NCBI GenBank assembly: GCA_945949035.1 | Contig: CAMFDH010000112.1 | Coordinates: 1-5,376 of the forward strand | DNA: 5,376 nucleotides | Reading direction: 5' to 3' | From: an uncultured Actinomyces sp. | GTDB taxonomy: Bacteria > Actinomycetota > Actinomycetes > Actinomycetales > Actinomycetaceae | Shown here: in pieces, positions 1-4,404 of the stretch | How the letters are laid out: each line of letters begins with the position of its first letter | Position numbering within the stretch: the first letter of the stretch is position 1 | Position numbers and translations under genes: made by a program | Notes under the pieces: generated by a model | Database searches by the model: none | What the model was told of the DNA's origin: nothing | The model's input: only the letters and a program-made list of their open reading frames with translations

Positions 1-170
1 TAGAGCGTAACGAGATTCGGATTCAGCTGAAGGACACCCCGCCTGCGGTCGTGATGGACCGCGAAGCTACTTCCTTGAGTATCTTCGTAGATGAGGATGA
101 TGAGGTCGTGGCGGTTGTTATACGCTTGGATCGAGAAGAATCCGACGAATGGGCCGATGATGACCAGTAA
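1..170 (+). CDS. C-terminal part of an unknown acidic protein (cut by window edge)
   Basis: This is an open frame read from position 3, with no start in view, ending at TAA 168-170. The visible 55 residues run ERNEIRIQLKDTPP to the acidic end DEWADDDQ. Alternating hydrophobic and charged residues (SLSIFVDEDDEVVAVVIRLD) suggest two beta-strands, with a turn at the acidic run. It reads in the same direction as the genes that follow, and the next start lies inside its last codons, so it is very likely the upstream member of the same transcript. I do not recognise the family. The frame has good coding character and no competing frame does, so I am fairly sure it is a gene. Confidence 0.65.
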   Translation, partial: ERNEIRIQLKDTPPAVVMDREATSLSIFVDEDDEVVAVVIRLDREESDEWADDDQ

Positions 171-315
171 TCGATACGACTCAGAGCTCGAAGCCACCGC
201 CCGCGAGAGCCTGCAATGGATGGCACCGGATGACGAAGCCCTGGAACTGATCTTGAGGGAGATGCGCGACCACGGATTCTTTGACGAACCAGAGGAGGAC
301 GAAACAGCATGGTAA
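157..315 (+). CDS. Small acidic hypothetical protein (52 aa)
   Basis: This small soluble protein has no family I recognise. The reading frame is open from ATG at 91, but the first 22 residues from there look like a shadow of the upstream gene. The tandem ATG ATG at 157/160 is therefore the more likely start, and it overlaps the previous gene's end by 14 bases. The Shine-Dalgarno site is weak (a purine-rich stretch at 133-140), which fits translational coupling to the upstream gene. The product is mostly helical in appearance (ALELILREMRDHGFF) and ends in an acidic tail followed by a terminal Trp (EEDETAW). Its stop overlaps the next gene's start by 7 bases (ATGGTAA). Confidence 0.6.
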   Translation: MMTSNRYDSELEATARESLQWMAPDDEALELILREMRDHGFFDEPEEDETAW

Positions 316-533
316 TTGACTACTTTGAACGACCCTATGTTGTCGAGATCGGAACCTTCCGCTATGACTTCGACTGGGGCTCTTCCAAAGCTGCAAAGAC
401 CGGGGTCGATTGGGAGTTCCACCGGGCATTCAACCATGAACACGACGCAGCAGCCTACGCACAACGCATATCTGAGGACTACGAGCTTGTACGGGCTCGG
501 GAGAAGAAGGAGTTTCACGATGGGGACGAATGA
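309..533 (+). CDS. Small hypothetical protein (74 aa)
   Basis: The family is not recognised. The start is ATG at 309, behind a strong AGGAGG at 293-298 with a 10-base spacer, and it overlaps the end of the preceding gene by 7 bases. The N-terminal half is rich in aromatic residues and probably beta (IDYFERPYVVEIGTFRYDFD). The C-terminal half looks helical and charged (AAAYAQRISEDYELVRAREK). There is no signal peptide, membrane segment or cysteine motif. The strong ribosome site and overlapping junctions make it convincing as a gene even though its role is unknown. It belongs to the tightly packed early-gene run before the RuvC-like gene. Confidence 0.75.
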   Translation: MVIDYFERPYVVEIGTFRYDFDWGSSKAAKTGVDWEFHRAFNHEHDAAAYAQRISEDYELVRAREKKEFHDGDE

Positions 534-729
534 ACCCAGCGACCGATACGGAGAGGGGTACGAAGCCGCGCTCTCGGATGTAGAGGAGTGGTTGCACCGT
601 TGCACGAAAGGTCCTGCGGCATCTAAAGACGTTACGGCGGAACAGCGCCTGGTCCTACAGGAGCTGAACTACGAATTCAATCGTGAGTTCATGTACACTC
701 GTCGTTATGAAAAGGAGGTACCCTGGTGA
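520..729 (+). CDS. Small hypothetical protein (69 aa)
   Basis: The family is not recognised. The frame is open from ATG at 316, but the upstream part reads Ser/Thr/Arg-rich shadow sequence of the previous gene. The start at 520 has AAGGAG at 507-512 with a 7-base spacer, so it is the real one. The product begins MGTNEPSDRYGEGYEAAL. It has an amphipathic helix around AALSDVEEWLHRC, then a second helical stretch (TAEQRLVLQELNYEFNREF) and a charged end (EKEVPW). It is probably a small cytoplasmic two-helix protein. It overlaps its upstream neighbour by 14 bases and its downstream neighbour by 4. Confidence 0.75.
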   Translation: MGTNEPSDRYGEGYEAALSDVEEWLHRCTKGPAASKDVTAEQRLVLQELNYEFNREFMYTRRYEKEVPW

Positions 730-1037
730 TTGACATTTGGGTAGACGAAAACAACCGACTGTATTTCCAGGCGGACACCCCCCCGACAGGAGAGGGTGAA
801 GCACAGCTCGTGGCCCGGTTGAACAAGGAGCTTGCTAGCTGGGGCTATGGTTTCTACTTTACATACTCACAGTTCCAGACGCTTGACGTTGAGGTTTTCT
901 GGGTGGAGCCGGAGTTCTTTACTGACGAGTACTGGCCCGAGGAAGCCCTCAGTGACACGGAAGTACCCGGATGGGTACGAGTGCAGCGCATCGACCTGGA
1001 AAAACTGACCGAGGAGCAGTACACGACTCATGACTGA
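726..1037 (+). CDS. Acidic, aromatic-rich hypothetical protein (103 aa)
   Basis: The start is GTG at 726, behind AAAGGAGG at 711-718 with a 7-base spacer. This is the best ribosome site in the window, and the start overlaps the preceding TGA by 4 bases. The protein is very rich in aromatic and acidic residues, for example WGYGFYFTYSQF and VFWVEPEFFTDEYW, and is likely a small alpha/beta cytoplasmic protein. I do not recognise a family or catalytic motif. Its last 8 bases overlap the start of the RuvC-like gene, so the two are probably co-translated. A role linked to the resolvase is possible, but only from position. Confidence 0.8.
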   Translation: MIDIWVDENNRLYFQADTPPTGEGEAQLVARLNKELASWGYGFYFTYSQFQTLDVEVFWVEPEFFTDEYWPEEALSDTEVPGWVRVQRIDLEKLTEEQYTTHD

Positions 1038-1593
1038 CACGAAGTACCTCGTAAGTGTTGACCCCGGTAAACGTTCCGCTATCGCCATGCTCCGGTACGC
1101 CGACGACAGACCAGTTAAGCTACATTTGGCTTACCAGGTGGACGGCGGTGTGGGCGGCTTTATCGACCTGCTGGAGGAGGTCATCTTTCTAGGGTTCGAG
1201 CCCGCTCGTGATGTCACTTGGATCAGCGAGAAGTTTATCCCGCGCAATCAATCCGTAGCCGGATTCGCGCAATCCCTAGATTCGACGCTCCCCCTGGTCT
1301 GTGAAGGGATTATGATCGGCCAGAGGTACATGCCGGTGTACATCCAAGGGGGTAAGAACCCTCAGTGGCAGGCTCCGCAGTTGATGTACTGGGCCGGAGG
1401 GAAGAGCGCAGCCGAGCGTAAAAAGCGCTTACATCAGTGGCTAAAAGACTCGGGCGAGTTCTACGTTACCGGTAAGCAGTTCGGGCACGGTGATGCGGAC
1501 GATATTCGAGCGGCTCTCGGACATGGACTCGCCTGGTTCCGCCGACAAAAACACCTACCAACCCTAACCAAGTGGTTTAAGGATGACGAATGA
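1030..1593 (+). CDS. RuvC-like Holliday junction resolvase
   Basis: This is a predicted metal-dependent endonuclease of the RNase H fold. It would cut branched DNA (four-way junctions) formed during phage replication and recombination, before packaging. The 187-residue length fits phage RuvC-like proteins. Visible motifs match the fold. Strand 1 carries the first acidic residue in LVSVDPGKRSAIAML (D11, with the family's typical D-x-G). A middle strand carries E67 (VTWISEKFIPR). A C-terminal helix carries GHGDADDIRAAL, with D155, D157 and D158 as candidate final metal ligands. The start ATG 1030 overlaps the previous gene by 8 bases; GAGGAG at 1011-1016 is 13 bases away, rather far, so translational coupling may help. 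The fold assignment is fairly sure. Substrate preference is inferred from the family. Confidence 0.82.
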   Translation: MTDTKYLVSVDPGKRSAIAMLRYADDRPVKLHLAYQVDGGVGGFIDLLEEVIFLGFEPARDVTWISEKFIPRNQSVAGFAQSLDSTLPLVCEGIMIGQRYMPVYIQGGKNPQWQAPQLMYWAGGKSAAERKKRLHQWLKDSGEFYVTGKQFGHGDADDIRAALGHGLAWFRRQKHLPTLTKWFKDDE

Positions 1594-1634
1594 CTACCAC
1601 CAAAGACGTATTCACTCGAACGAAAGGACTGTGA
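1590..1634 (+). CDS. Possible 14-residue mini-gene or coupling ORF
   Basis: The ATG at 1590 overlaps the resolvase stop as ATGA. It has AAGGA at 1579-1583 with a 6-base spacer, and it reads MTTTKDVFTRTKGL to a TGA at 1632-1634. That stop overlaps the next gene's ATG as TGATG. It thus fills exactly the gap between two genes with both junctions coupled. It may act only to carry ribosomes to the next start, as the downstream gene's own AAAGGA lies inside it. The alternative is an N-terminal extension of the next gene from ATG 1583, which has no visible ribosome site. It is too short to judge by coding statistics. Confidence 0.35.
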   Translation: MTTTKDVFTRTKGL

Positions 1635-1939
1635 TGGCATTGGCACCAAAAGAAATTACCATTAAACTCAACACCGAATACGTAGCGGGGCTTATCCCTG
1701 GAACCGCCCGATTGAAAGCGGAGCGGGACTTCCTTGCGCACGTTCTCCGGGGTGGGTGCCTGTGCTGCTTCCCAGAGTGGGAGTACGATGGTATATCAGT
1801 GCAAGACGTGTGGATTTGGATTGACGAGTATGACCTCCGTCGTCTCGATCGTCACCTAGACGACACCGGCTACTGGAAACTCGAAACCGCCCCCGACTCC
1901 GAAGAACCGAGGGCGGAACGAGATGTGGATGCCTCCTAA
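1634..1939 (+). CDS. Hypothetical protein with a Cys cluster (101 aa)
   Basis: The family is not recognised. I place the start at ATG 1634, with AAAGGA at 1623-1628 and a 5-base spacer. A GTG three bases earlier and an ATG at 1583 are the alternatives. The product has a probable beta start (KEITIKLNTEYVAGL), a helix (ARLKAERDFLAHVL), then a cysteine cluster GGCLCCF with C42, C44 and C45. A Trp- and Asp-rich segment follows (VQDVWIWIDEYDLRRLDRHL), with an acidic polar end. The cysteines could bind metal or form a redox centre, but there is no complete four-ligand site in view. Its TAA overlaps the stop of the opposing nrdH gene, so it is the last gene of this + strand run. Confidence 0.75.
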   Translation: MALAPKEITIKLNTEYVAGLIPGTARLKAERDFLAHVLRGGCLCCFPEWEYDGISVQDVWIWIDEYDLRRLDRHLDDTGYWKLETAPDSEEPRAERDVDAS

Positions 1940-2163
1940 GCAGCTACAAGGGCCGAAATCTTATCCGGGCGTAGGCCCGACCAGTGGTCTCCTTCCGGGG
2001 TGACGACAACAGGTGCTTGCTTGTATCCTAGTTCAGTGACAGTTCTGAGAGCTTCCTCGCTTTCCGAAATATTCACAGTGCTATAGGGGATGTCTGCGGA
2101 GTCCAGTGCTCGTTTTGTGAAGATGCACTGTTTGCAGCCGTTCGATTCGTAGACGGTAACCAT
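1936..2163 (-). CDS. nrdH: NrdH-redoxin (glutaredoxin-like electron donor)
   Basis: This is a small thiol-disulfide carrier that passes electrons to class Ib ribonucleotide reductase (NrdEF), supporting deoxynucleotide supply. In this family the donor is usually thioredoxin reductase rather than glutathione. The start at ATG 2163 gives 75 residues, the normal NrdH length. A TTG at 2184 is in frame, but it would put the likely Shine-Dalgarno (AAGGAG, 2181 down to 2176) inside the gene. Hallmarks are the N-terminal strand MVTVYESNGCKQC with redox cysteines C10 and C13, the cis-Pro region YKQAPVVV, and the NrdH signature HWSGLRPDKI near the C-terminus. It lies alone on the - strand between two + strand runs; no reductase gene is in the window, so the host's enzyme may be the partner. 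Confidence 0.93.
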   Translation of the reverse strand: MVTVYESNGCKQCIFTKRALDSADIPYSTVNISESEEALRTVTELGYKQAPVVVTPEGDHWSGLRPDKISALVAA

Positions 2164-2184
2164 TGAAATAGGCGACTCCTTCAA

Positions 2185-2277
2185 GAAAGATGGTAAACTA
2201 AAAGCGGGCCGAAAGACCCACTACTCCCATTGTATCACTCGGGTAGATACAAACGGAGAATAAGAGAGAGGAAAACA
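2185..2277. promoter_or_regulatory. Divergent control region between nrdH and the second + strand operon
   Basis: This 93-base gap is the only sizeable head-to-head intergenic region. It holds a perfect inverted repeat at 2230-2252. Read on the - strand, it contains TGATACAAT (2237 down to 2229), close to an extended -10 element (TGN-TATAAT), which could start the nrdH transcript about 60 bases before its ATG. No good -35 is visible for it. On the + strand TACAAA at 2248-2253 is a weaker -10 candidate. Promoter assignments are inference; the presence of two divergent starts makes some promoter here likely. Confidence 0.5.
2230..2252. repeat. Perfect 7-bp inverted repeat, candidate operator
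   Basis: The arms are TTGTATC (2230-2236) and GATACAA (2246-2252), exact reverse complements separated by 9 bases, with a centre-to-centre distance of 16. That geometry suits a dimeric helix-turn-helix regulator. It overlaps the candidate nrdH -10, so a bound protein could block transcription. No U-tract follows on either strand, so a terminator is unlikely. Confidence 0.5.
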
Positions 2278-2508
2278 ATGGTTGTAATCAGCCTTGACTT
2301 ACCGGAGGGCTACCTCCTACGATCCAGTGTTCGAAGGGGGAAAGTCTCGTTGTACGTGAAGAACGCGCTAGGGCTTAACCGGCGGGTCTTCGAGATTCGC
2401 AACGTGCATGATCAGCCAAGCCATGAATGGGCTAAACGAAAGGCCGTCAAGCATGCCTGGCTACGCGAGAACCCCTTGATCGACTTTGAGGATGACAACG
2501 AGTGGTAG
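2278..2508 (+). CDS. Small LPEGY-motif hypothetical protein, copy 1 (76 aa)
   Basis: The start is ATG 2278, behind the purine-rich GAGAGG at 2266-2271 with a 6-base spacer. An in-frame upstream extension from 2230 would run through the regulatory repeat and has no ribosome site. The product begins MVVISLDLPEGYLLRSSVRR, then shows a basic beta-like region (KVSLYVKNALGLNRRVFEIR), a His/Lys/Trp-containing helix (HEWAKRKAVKHAWLREN) and an acidic end (DFEDDNEW). The LPEGY start followed by short basic strands recurs in the next gene. In my recollection such segments occur in small actinophage proteins, with no assigned function. It is the first gene of the second + strand run. Confidence 0.78.
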   Translation: MVVISLDLPEGYLLRSSVRRGKVSLYVKNALGLNRRVFEIRNVHDQPSHEWAKRKAVKHAWLRENPLIDFEDDNEW

Positions 2509-2801
2509 ACACTGCAACCGGCCTGCCCGAGCTACCAGAGGGTTACTTCTGGCGGGTAAAGTTTGACCGGGTGGAAATCCGTAAGAAGCTTCGGTGGGGG
2601 AGCACTTTAGAGTGTCGCGGGTATCTTAGGAGTCTTTCCATGCCCGGAACTGATATAGCGGGGGCCATCTTAGCGGAAGCGGAAACTACAGCAGACTACT
2701 GGCGGTGCAACCGATTCAGAGATTCGCTCGTAAGAGATTCGCTCGTAGGGGATTACCCACCGAAGAAACTAAACACCGAGGAGACTACATGGCAATTATA
2801 G
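2502..2801 (+). CDS. Small LPEGY-motif hypothetical protein, copy 2 (99 aa)
   Basis: The start is GTG 2502, overlapping the previous stop by 7 bases, with GAGGAT at 2488-2493 and an 8-base spacer. The N-terminus has LPELPEGYFWRVKFDRVEIR, alignable with the preceding gene's LPEGY region. A basic middle follows, then an Ala-rich helix (GTDIAGAILAEAETTADYW). Near the C-terminus a 15-bp perfect tandem duplication encodes RDSLVRDSLV. The function is unknown. The last 13 bases overlap the exonuclease gene, and its own codons hold that gene's ribosome site. The duplication may be recent, or the tail may tolerate variation. Confidence 0.75.
   Translation: MVDTATGLPELPEGYFWRVKFDRVEIRKKLRWGSTLECRGYLRSLSMPGTDIAGAILAEAETTADYWRCNRFRDSLVRDSLVGDYPPKKLNTEETTWQL
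2718..2747 (+). repeat. Perfect 15-bp tandem duplication in a coding region
   Basis: The unit AGAGATTCGCTCGTA occurs at 2718-2732 and again, with no mismatch, at 2733-2747. The unit is five codons long, so the frame is kept and the repeat adds RDSLV to the small protein. Lack of any silent change suggests a recent slippage or duplication event. Confidence 0.9.
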
Positions 2802-3568
2802 ATGACGAAAACCCGAGTGAGATTATCGAAGAGCCCAAGGTACTCCTATGGGATTTGGAAGCCAGCCCCCTTCTGACGTATACCTGGTCACTGTGGCCGA
2901 AGTCGATCCCTACGAACATGGTGGTTGACACGCAGCGAGTGCTTTGCTGGGGGGCTCAGTGGTATGGCCAACGAAAGGTCATGACCGGTGCAGAATGGGA
3001 CGAAGGTGGATCGGAGGTCATGCTTCAACGCCTTCACGACACGCTCAATGAGGCCGACTTTGTTATCTCCTGGAACGGGGAGCGGTACGACACGAAAATG
3101 GCAAACCGGATGTTCCTCCGGGCAGGGCTCACCCCCGTAGCTCCGTACAAACAGATCGACCCCATGGTGACCGCCCGGCAGAAGTGCAAGTTCGCCAGCA
3201 ACAAGCTCGACCACGTTGCCCAAGAACTTGGTGTCGGCCAAAAGATCAAGCACTCAGGGTTCGACATGTGGTTTGGAGCCATGAACGGCGACGAGAAGGA
3301 GCAACGAGCCATGGTGCGCTACATGCGCCAGGACGTGAAGTTGTTGACGCCGGTCTACGAGAAGCTGAAGCCCTGGATCAAGATGTCCCACCCGGTATCC
3401 CACGTTATCGGTTCGTGCCACAATTGCGGCTCCACCGATCTCCAGCGTCGAGGGTTCTCGAAGACTCTCACTGGCGTGTACCAGCGCTACGCCTGCCTTG
3501 GCTGCGGGGCGTGGCACCGCGGAACCAAACGGTTCCAGGTTACCGAACTACGCAGCCACCATTCCTAA
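2789..3568 (+). CDS. DnaQ-like (DEDDy) 3'-5' exonuclease with C-terminal zinc ribbon
   Basis: This is a predicted metal-dependent 3'-5' exonuclease of the RNase H superfamily, acting on phage or host DNA in the cytoplasm. The start is ATG 2789 (GAGGAG at 2778-2783, 5-base spacer); an open extension to 2705 is a shadow of the previous gene. Exo I is KVLLWDLEASP (D22, E24). Exo II is FVISWNGERYDTKM (N97, D101). Exo III is YMRQDVKLL with Y178 and D182, the Y-x-x-x-D spacing of DEDDy enzymes. This resembles the RNase_H_2/YprB-type exonucleases more than proofreading subunits. After about residue 205 a separate segment carries CHNCG (C210, C213) and CLGCG (C236, C239), a likely zinc ribbon. All catalytic positions are present, so it is probably active. 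The exact substrate is unknown. Confidence 0.85.
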   Translation: MAIIDDENPSEIIEEPKVLLWDLEASPLLTYTWSLWPKSIPTNMVVDTQRVLCWGAQWYGQRKVMTGAEWDEGGSEVMLQRLHDTLNEADFVISWNGERYDTKMANRMFLRAGLTPVAPYKQIDPMVTARQKCKFASNKLDHVAQELGVGQKIKHSGFDMWFGAMNGDEKEQRAMVRYMRQDVKLLTPVYEKLKPWIKMSHPVSHVIGSCHNCGSTDLQRRGFSKTLTGVYQRYACLGCGAWHRGTKRFQVTELRSHHS

Positions 3569-3580
3569 GAGGGAGAAACA

Positions 3581-4012
3581 ATGAAATACCCCAAGATCAC
3601 CCTGGGGGACCCAACACGTATTGAATTTGAGGATCGGACGGTGCAACTGCCGGGCTCAATGGTCAGCACTGAGGTTAATGTCAGGTACGTTACACCCGAG
3701 GACCCCCGAAAGAAGGTTACTCTCACGTTATTCGCCTCTGAGTTAGAGGTTGATCGCGAATCTTCAAAAGCCCCTGTAGAGGTTTCATGGGAACGCGACA
3801 CTCTTGCTGGTGGAGCGCAGAGCATCCCTACAAACCTCGACTACGAATCATTTACTGATTGGCTCAGTTACCGTACGTATTCTGAATTGACCTTCCTTCT
3901 ATCGGGTGGACACCTCTTAGGGTTGGATCGCCGACAGGTTGACCTCACTTGGGAGGCTCTCGCGGCACTTCCTAAGCCACCCGGCGCTACTTACGGGAGT
4001 AACGGTGACTGA
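3581..4012 (+). CDS. Hypothetical protein (143 aa)
   Basis: The family is not recognised. The start ATG 3581 lies 12 bases after the exonuclease stop, with GAGGGAG at 3569-3575 and a 5-base spacer. The N-terminal half looks beta-rich (RIEFEDRTVQLPGSMVSTEV, then KKVTLTLFASELEVD). The C-terminal half is more helical, with SFTDWLSYRTYSELTFLL and a Pro-rich end. There is no signal peptide, membrane helix or cysteine motif. It overlaps the downstream membrane-protein gene by 8 bases, so the two are probably translated together. It could be an accessory DNA-processing protein judging only from the neighbouring exonuclease; that is weak. Confidence 0.8.
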   Translation: MKYPKITLGDPTRIEFEDRTVQLPGSMVSTEVNVRYVTPEDPRKKVTLTLFASELEVDRESSKAPVEVSWERDTLAGGAQSIPTNLDYESFTDWLSYRTYSELTFLLSGGHLLGLDRRQVDLTWEALAALPKPPGATYGSNGD

Positions 4013-4262
4013 ACATGCAGAACGGCAGATCACCGACAAGAAGCCGATCCGCCCCTACGTCCTGCTTGGCGCAGGGTTCCTACTTACGCTGATACTCGCG
4101 GTGACGAAGATCGGGGGGTTACACGACTGGAGCTGGTGGCTGGTAGTACTACCGCTGTTTATCCCGGCCAGTGTCGTGCTCTTCGGTGCGTTCTGTATGT
4201 TCGTGGCGCTGTGCGTCCTCGTGCTGACGATCCACCATCACGACAGTAACCCTCGCGACTAA
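4005..4262 (+). CDS. Small integral membrane protein (85 aa)
   Basis: The start is GTG 4005, overlapping the previous stop by 8 bases, with GGGAG at 3995-3999 and a 5-base spacer. A longer frame from 3939 is shadow sequence. A short charged N-terminus (EHAERQITDKK) is followed by a hydrophobic helix at about residues 18-35 (YVLLGAGFLLTLILAVTKI). A Trp-rich linker comes next (HDWSWWLVV), then a long hydrophobic stretch at about 45-76 that could be one long or two short helices, and a His-rich polar end. Similar Trp-containing two-helix proteins are common and unassigned in actinophages. It is the last gene before the hairpin terminator. A role in superinfection exclusion or membrane modification is conceivable but unsupported. 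Confidence 0.78.
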   Translation: MTEHAERQITDKKPIRPYVLLGAGFLLTLILAVTKIGGLHDWSWWLVVLPLFIPASVVLFGAFCMFVALCVLVLTIHHHDSNPRD

Positions 4263-4273
4263 CCACGCAAGCA

Positions 4274-4308
4274 AGAACCCCTCCCGGCGAGATGCTAGGA
4301 GGGGTTTT
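4274..4308. terminator. Strong hairpin terminator, probably bidirectional
   Basis: A perfect 9-bp stem, AACCCCTCC (4276-4284) with GGAGGGGTT (4298-4306), encloses a 13-base loop. On the + strand it runs into TTTT (4305-4308), a classical intrinsic terminator 13 bases after the last + strand gene. On the - strand the stem is followed by CTTGCTTG, less T-rich but plausible. It sits between two converging gene sets, 12 bases beyond the last - strand stop, so it probably ends both. Confidence 0.85.
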
Positions 4309-4320
4309 CGCGTTAGTAGC

Positions 4321-4404
4321 CTATTCGGTTATCGCACAATCCTCTGGGTGCACAGGGCAGCCGGGAAGGCCGTTCATAGGGCAGTCATCGCACGAGTTCG
4401 GCAT
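4321..4404 (-). CDS. Candidate 27-residue cysteine-rich peptide
   Basis: The function is unknown. The ATG at 4404 lies inside the last codons of the holin-like gene in another frame, and the stop TAG is at 4323-4321. GGAGG at 4418 down to 4414 has a 9-base spacer, an ideal ribosome site. The peptide begins MPNSCDDCPMNGLPGC and has four cysteines (C5, C8, C16, C23), a spacing that could bind one zinc ion or form disulfides. The frame is open back to 4515, but that part is an Arg-rich shadow of the acidic holin tail, so I prefer the short form. The terminator follows directly, making this the last gene of the lysis-side operon. Coding statistics cannot settle so short a gene. Confidence 0.5.
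   Translation of the reverse strand: MPNSCDDCPMNGLPGCPVHPEDCAITE

Noticed and set aside
23..310. Long open frame on the - strand
   Set aside because: It is Ser/Arg-rich low-complexity sequence opposite two better + strand genes, with no supported start.
1966..1979. 5-bp GC hairpin CGGGC-GTAG-GCCCG as a terminator for the first operon
   Set aside because: It lies in the conserved WSGLRPDKI codons of nrdH and is not followed by a T-run on the + strand.
2021..2027. Extra TTGTATC half-site inside nrdH
   Set aside because: It is a single arm without a partner, explained by the Gly-Tyr-Lys codons.
2888..3517. Several long - strand open frames opposite the exonuclease
   Set aside because: They are antisense shadows of a gene with intact catalytic motifs, and have no ribosome sites.
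3184..3624. Arg/Pro-rich + strand frame of 146 codons
   Set aside because: It overlaps the exonuclease in another frame, with composition typical of a frame-shifted shadow, and would read through the next gene's start.
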